Shown here: in pieces, positions 7,535-7,552 of the stretch
Position numbering within the stretch: position 1 is the stretch's first letter
Layout of the letters: every line of letters begins with the position of its first letter
Origin: Prevotella sp.
GTDB lineage: Bacteria; Bacteroidota; Bacteroidia; Bacteroidales; Dysgonomonadaceae
Reading direction: 5' to 3'
Length of the DNA: 7,552 nucleotides
NCBI GenBank assembly: GCA_031260865.1
Contig: JAISKQ010000139.1
Location: forward strand, 1 to 7,552
Translations under genes and position numbers: made by a program
The notes under the pieces: model-generated
What the model saw: only the letters and a program-made list of their open reading frames with translations
Database searches by the model: none
What the model was told of the DNA's origin: nothing

Positions 7535-7552
7535 ATGAAAACAAATATAAAA
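7535..7552 (+). CDS. Start of a further gene, cut off by the window end (MKTNIK...)
   Basis: An ATG at 7535, 19 bases after the SusD-B stop, opens a frame that runs MKTNIK to the last base. The Met-Lys start with basic and polar residues resembles the n-region of a signal peptide, as expected for a secreted or lipoprotein member of the same operon, but six residues cannot identify it. The nearby ATG at 7530 reads ATG ACA TGA and stops at once, so it is not an alternative. In loci of this kind the gene after SusD is often a surface glycan-binding lipoprotein, an enzyme or another SusC; that is family knowledge and not visible here. Confidence 0.6.

Noticed and set aside
1..7552. A novel defence, retroelement, CRISPR or RNA-based system
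   Set aside because: Essentially every base is accounted for by SusC/SusD genes or gaps of at most 20 bases. There are no direct repeat arrays, no tRNA or rRNA-like segments, no transposase or reverse-transcriptase motifs and no non-coding space for a structured RNA.

Overview
The window is a segment of a Bacteroidota (probably Bacteroidales) polysaccharide-utilisation-type locus. All genes lie on the + strand. It holds two tandem SusC/SusD outer-membrane import pairs packed head to tail. The taxonomic call rests on the SusC/SusD families, which are essentially confined to this phylum, and on A-rich sequence with no Shine-Dalgarno motif before the starts. Lipoprotein signal peptides ending in an SC lipobox and moderate GC by eye agree with it. 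The sequence does not fix genus or species.

Layout: 1-825 is the C-terminal part of a SusC-type TonB-dependent transporter (SusC-A) that begins upstream. 837-2570 is its partner lipoprotein SusD-A. 2591-5734 is a complete second transporter, SusC-B. 5737-7515 is its partner SusD-B. A further + strand start codon at 7535 opens a gene that continues out of the window. The gaps are 11, 20, 2 and 19 bases. None can hold a promoter plus leader or a convincing terminator, so the whole window reads as one piece of an operon. There is no gene-free stretch of more than 20 bases.

How the genes work together (family knowledge plus inference): each SusC is a 22-stranded outer-membrane barrel with a plug, energised by TonB-ExbBD. 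Each SusD is a surface lipoprotein that sits over its SusC as a ligand-binding lid. Two pairs in one operon suggest uptake of a heterogeneous polymer or of two sizes or types of breakdown product. No glycoside hydrolase, lyase, sulfatase, peptidase or regulator lies in the window, so the substrate cannot be inferred. The two SusD proteins share conserved blocks in the same order, including similar stretches near the C terminus, and look like diverged paralogues.

I found no RNA gene, mobile element, CRISPR array or evident new system. The points worth a second look are modest: departures from the usual SusC signatures in SusC-B, a difference in the acidic loop between the two transporters, an adjacent cysteine pair in SusD-B, and start-codon choices.
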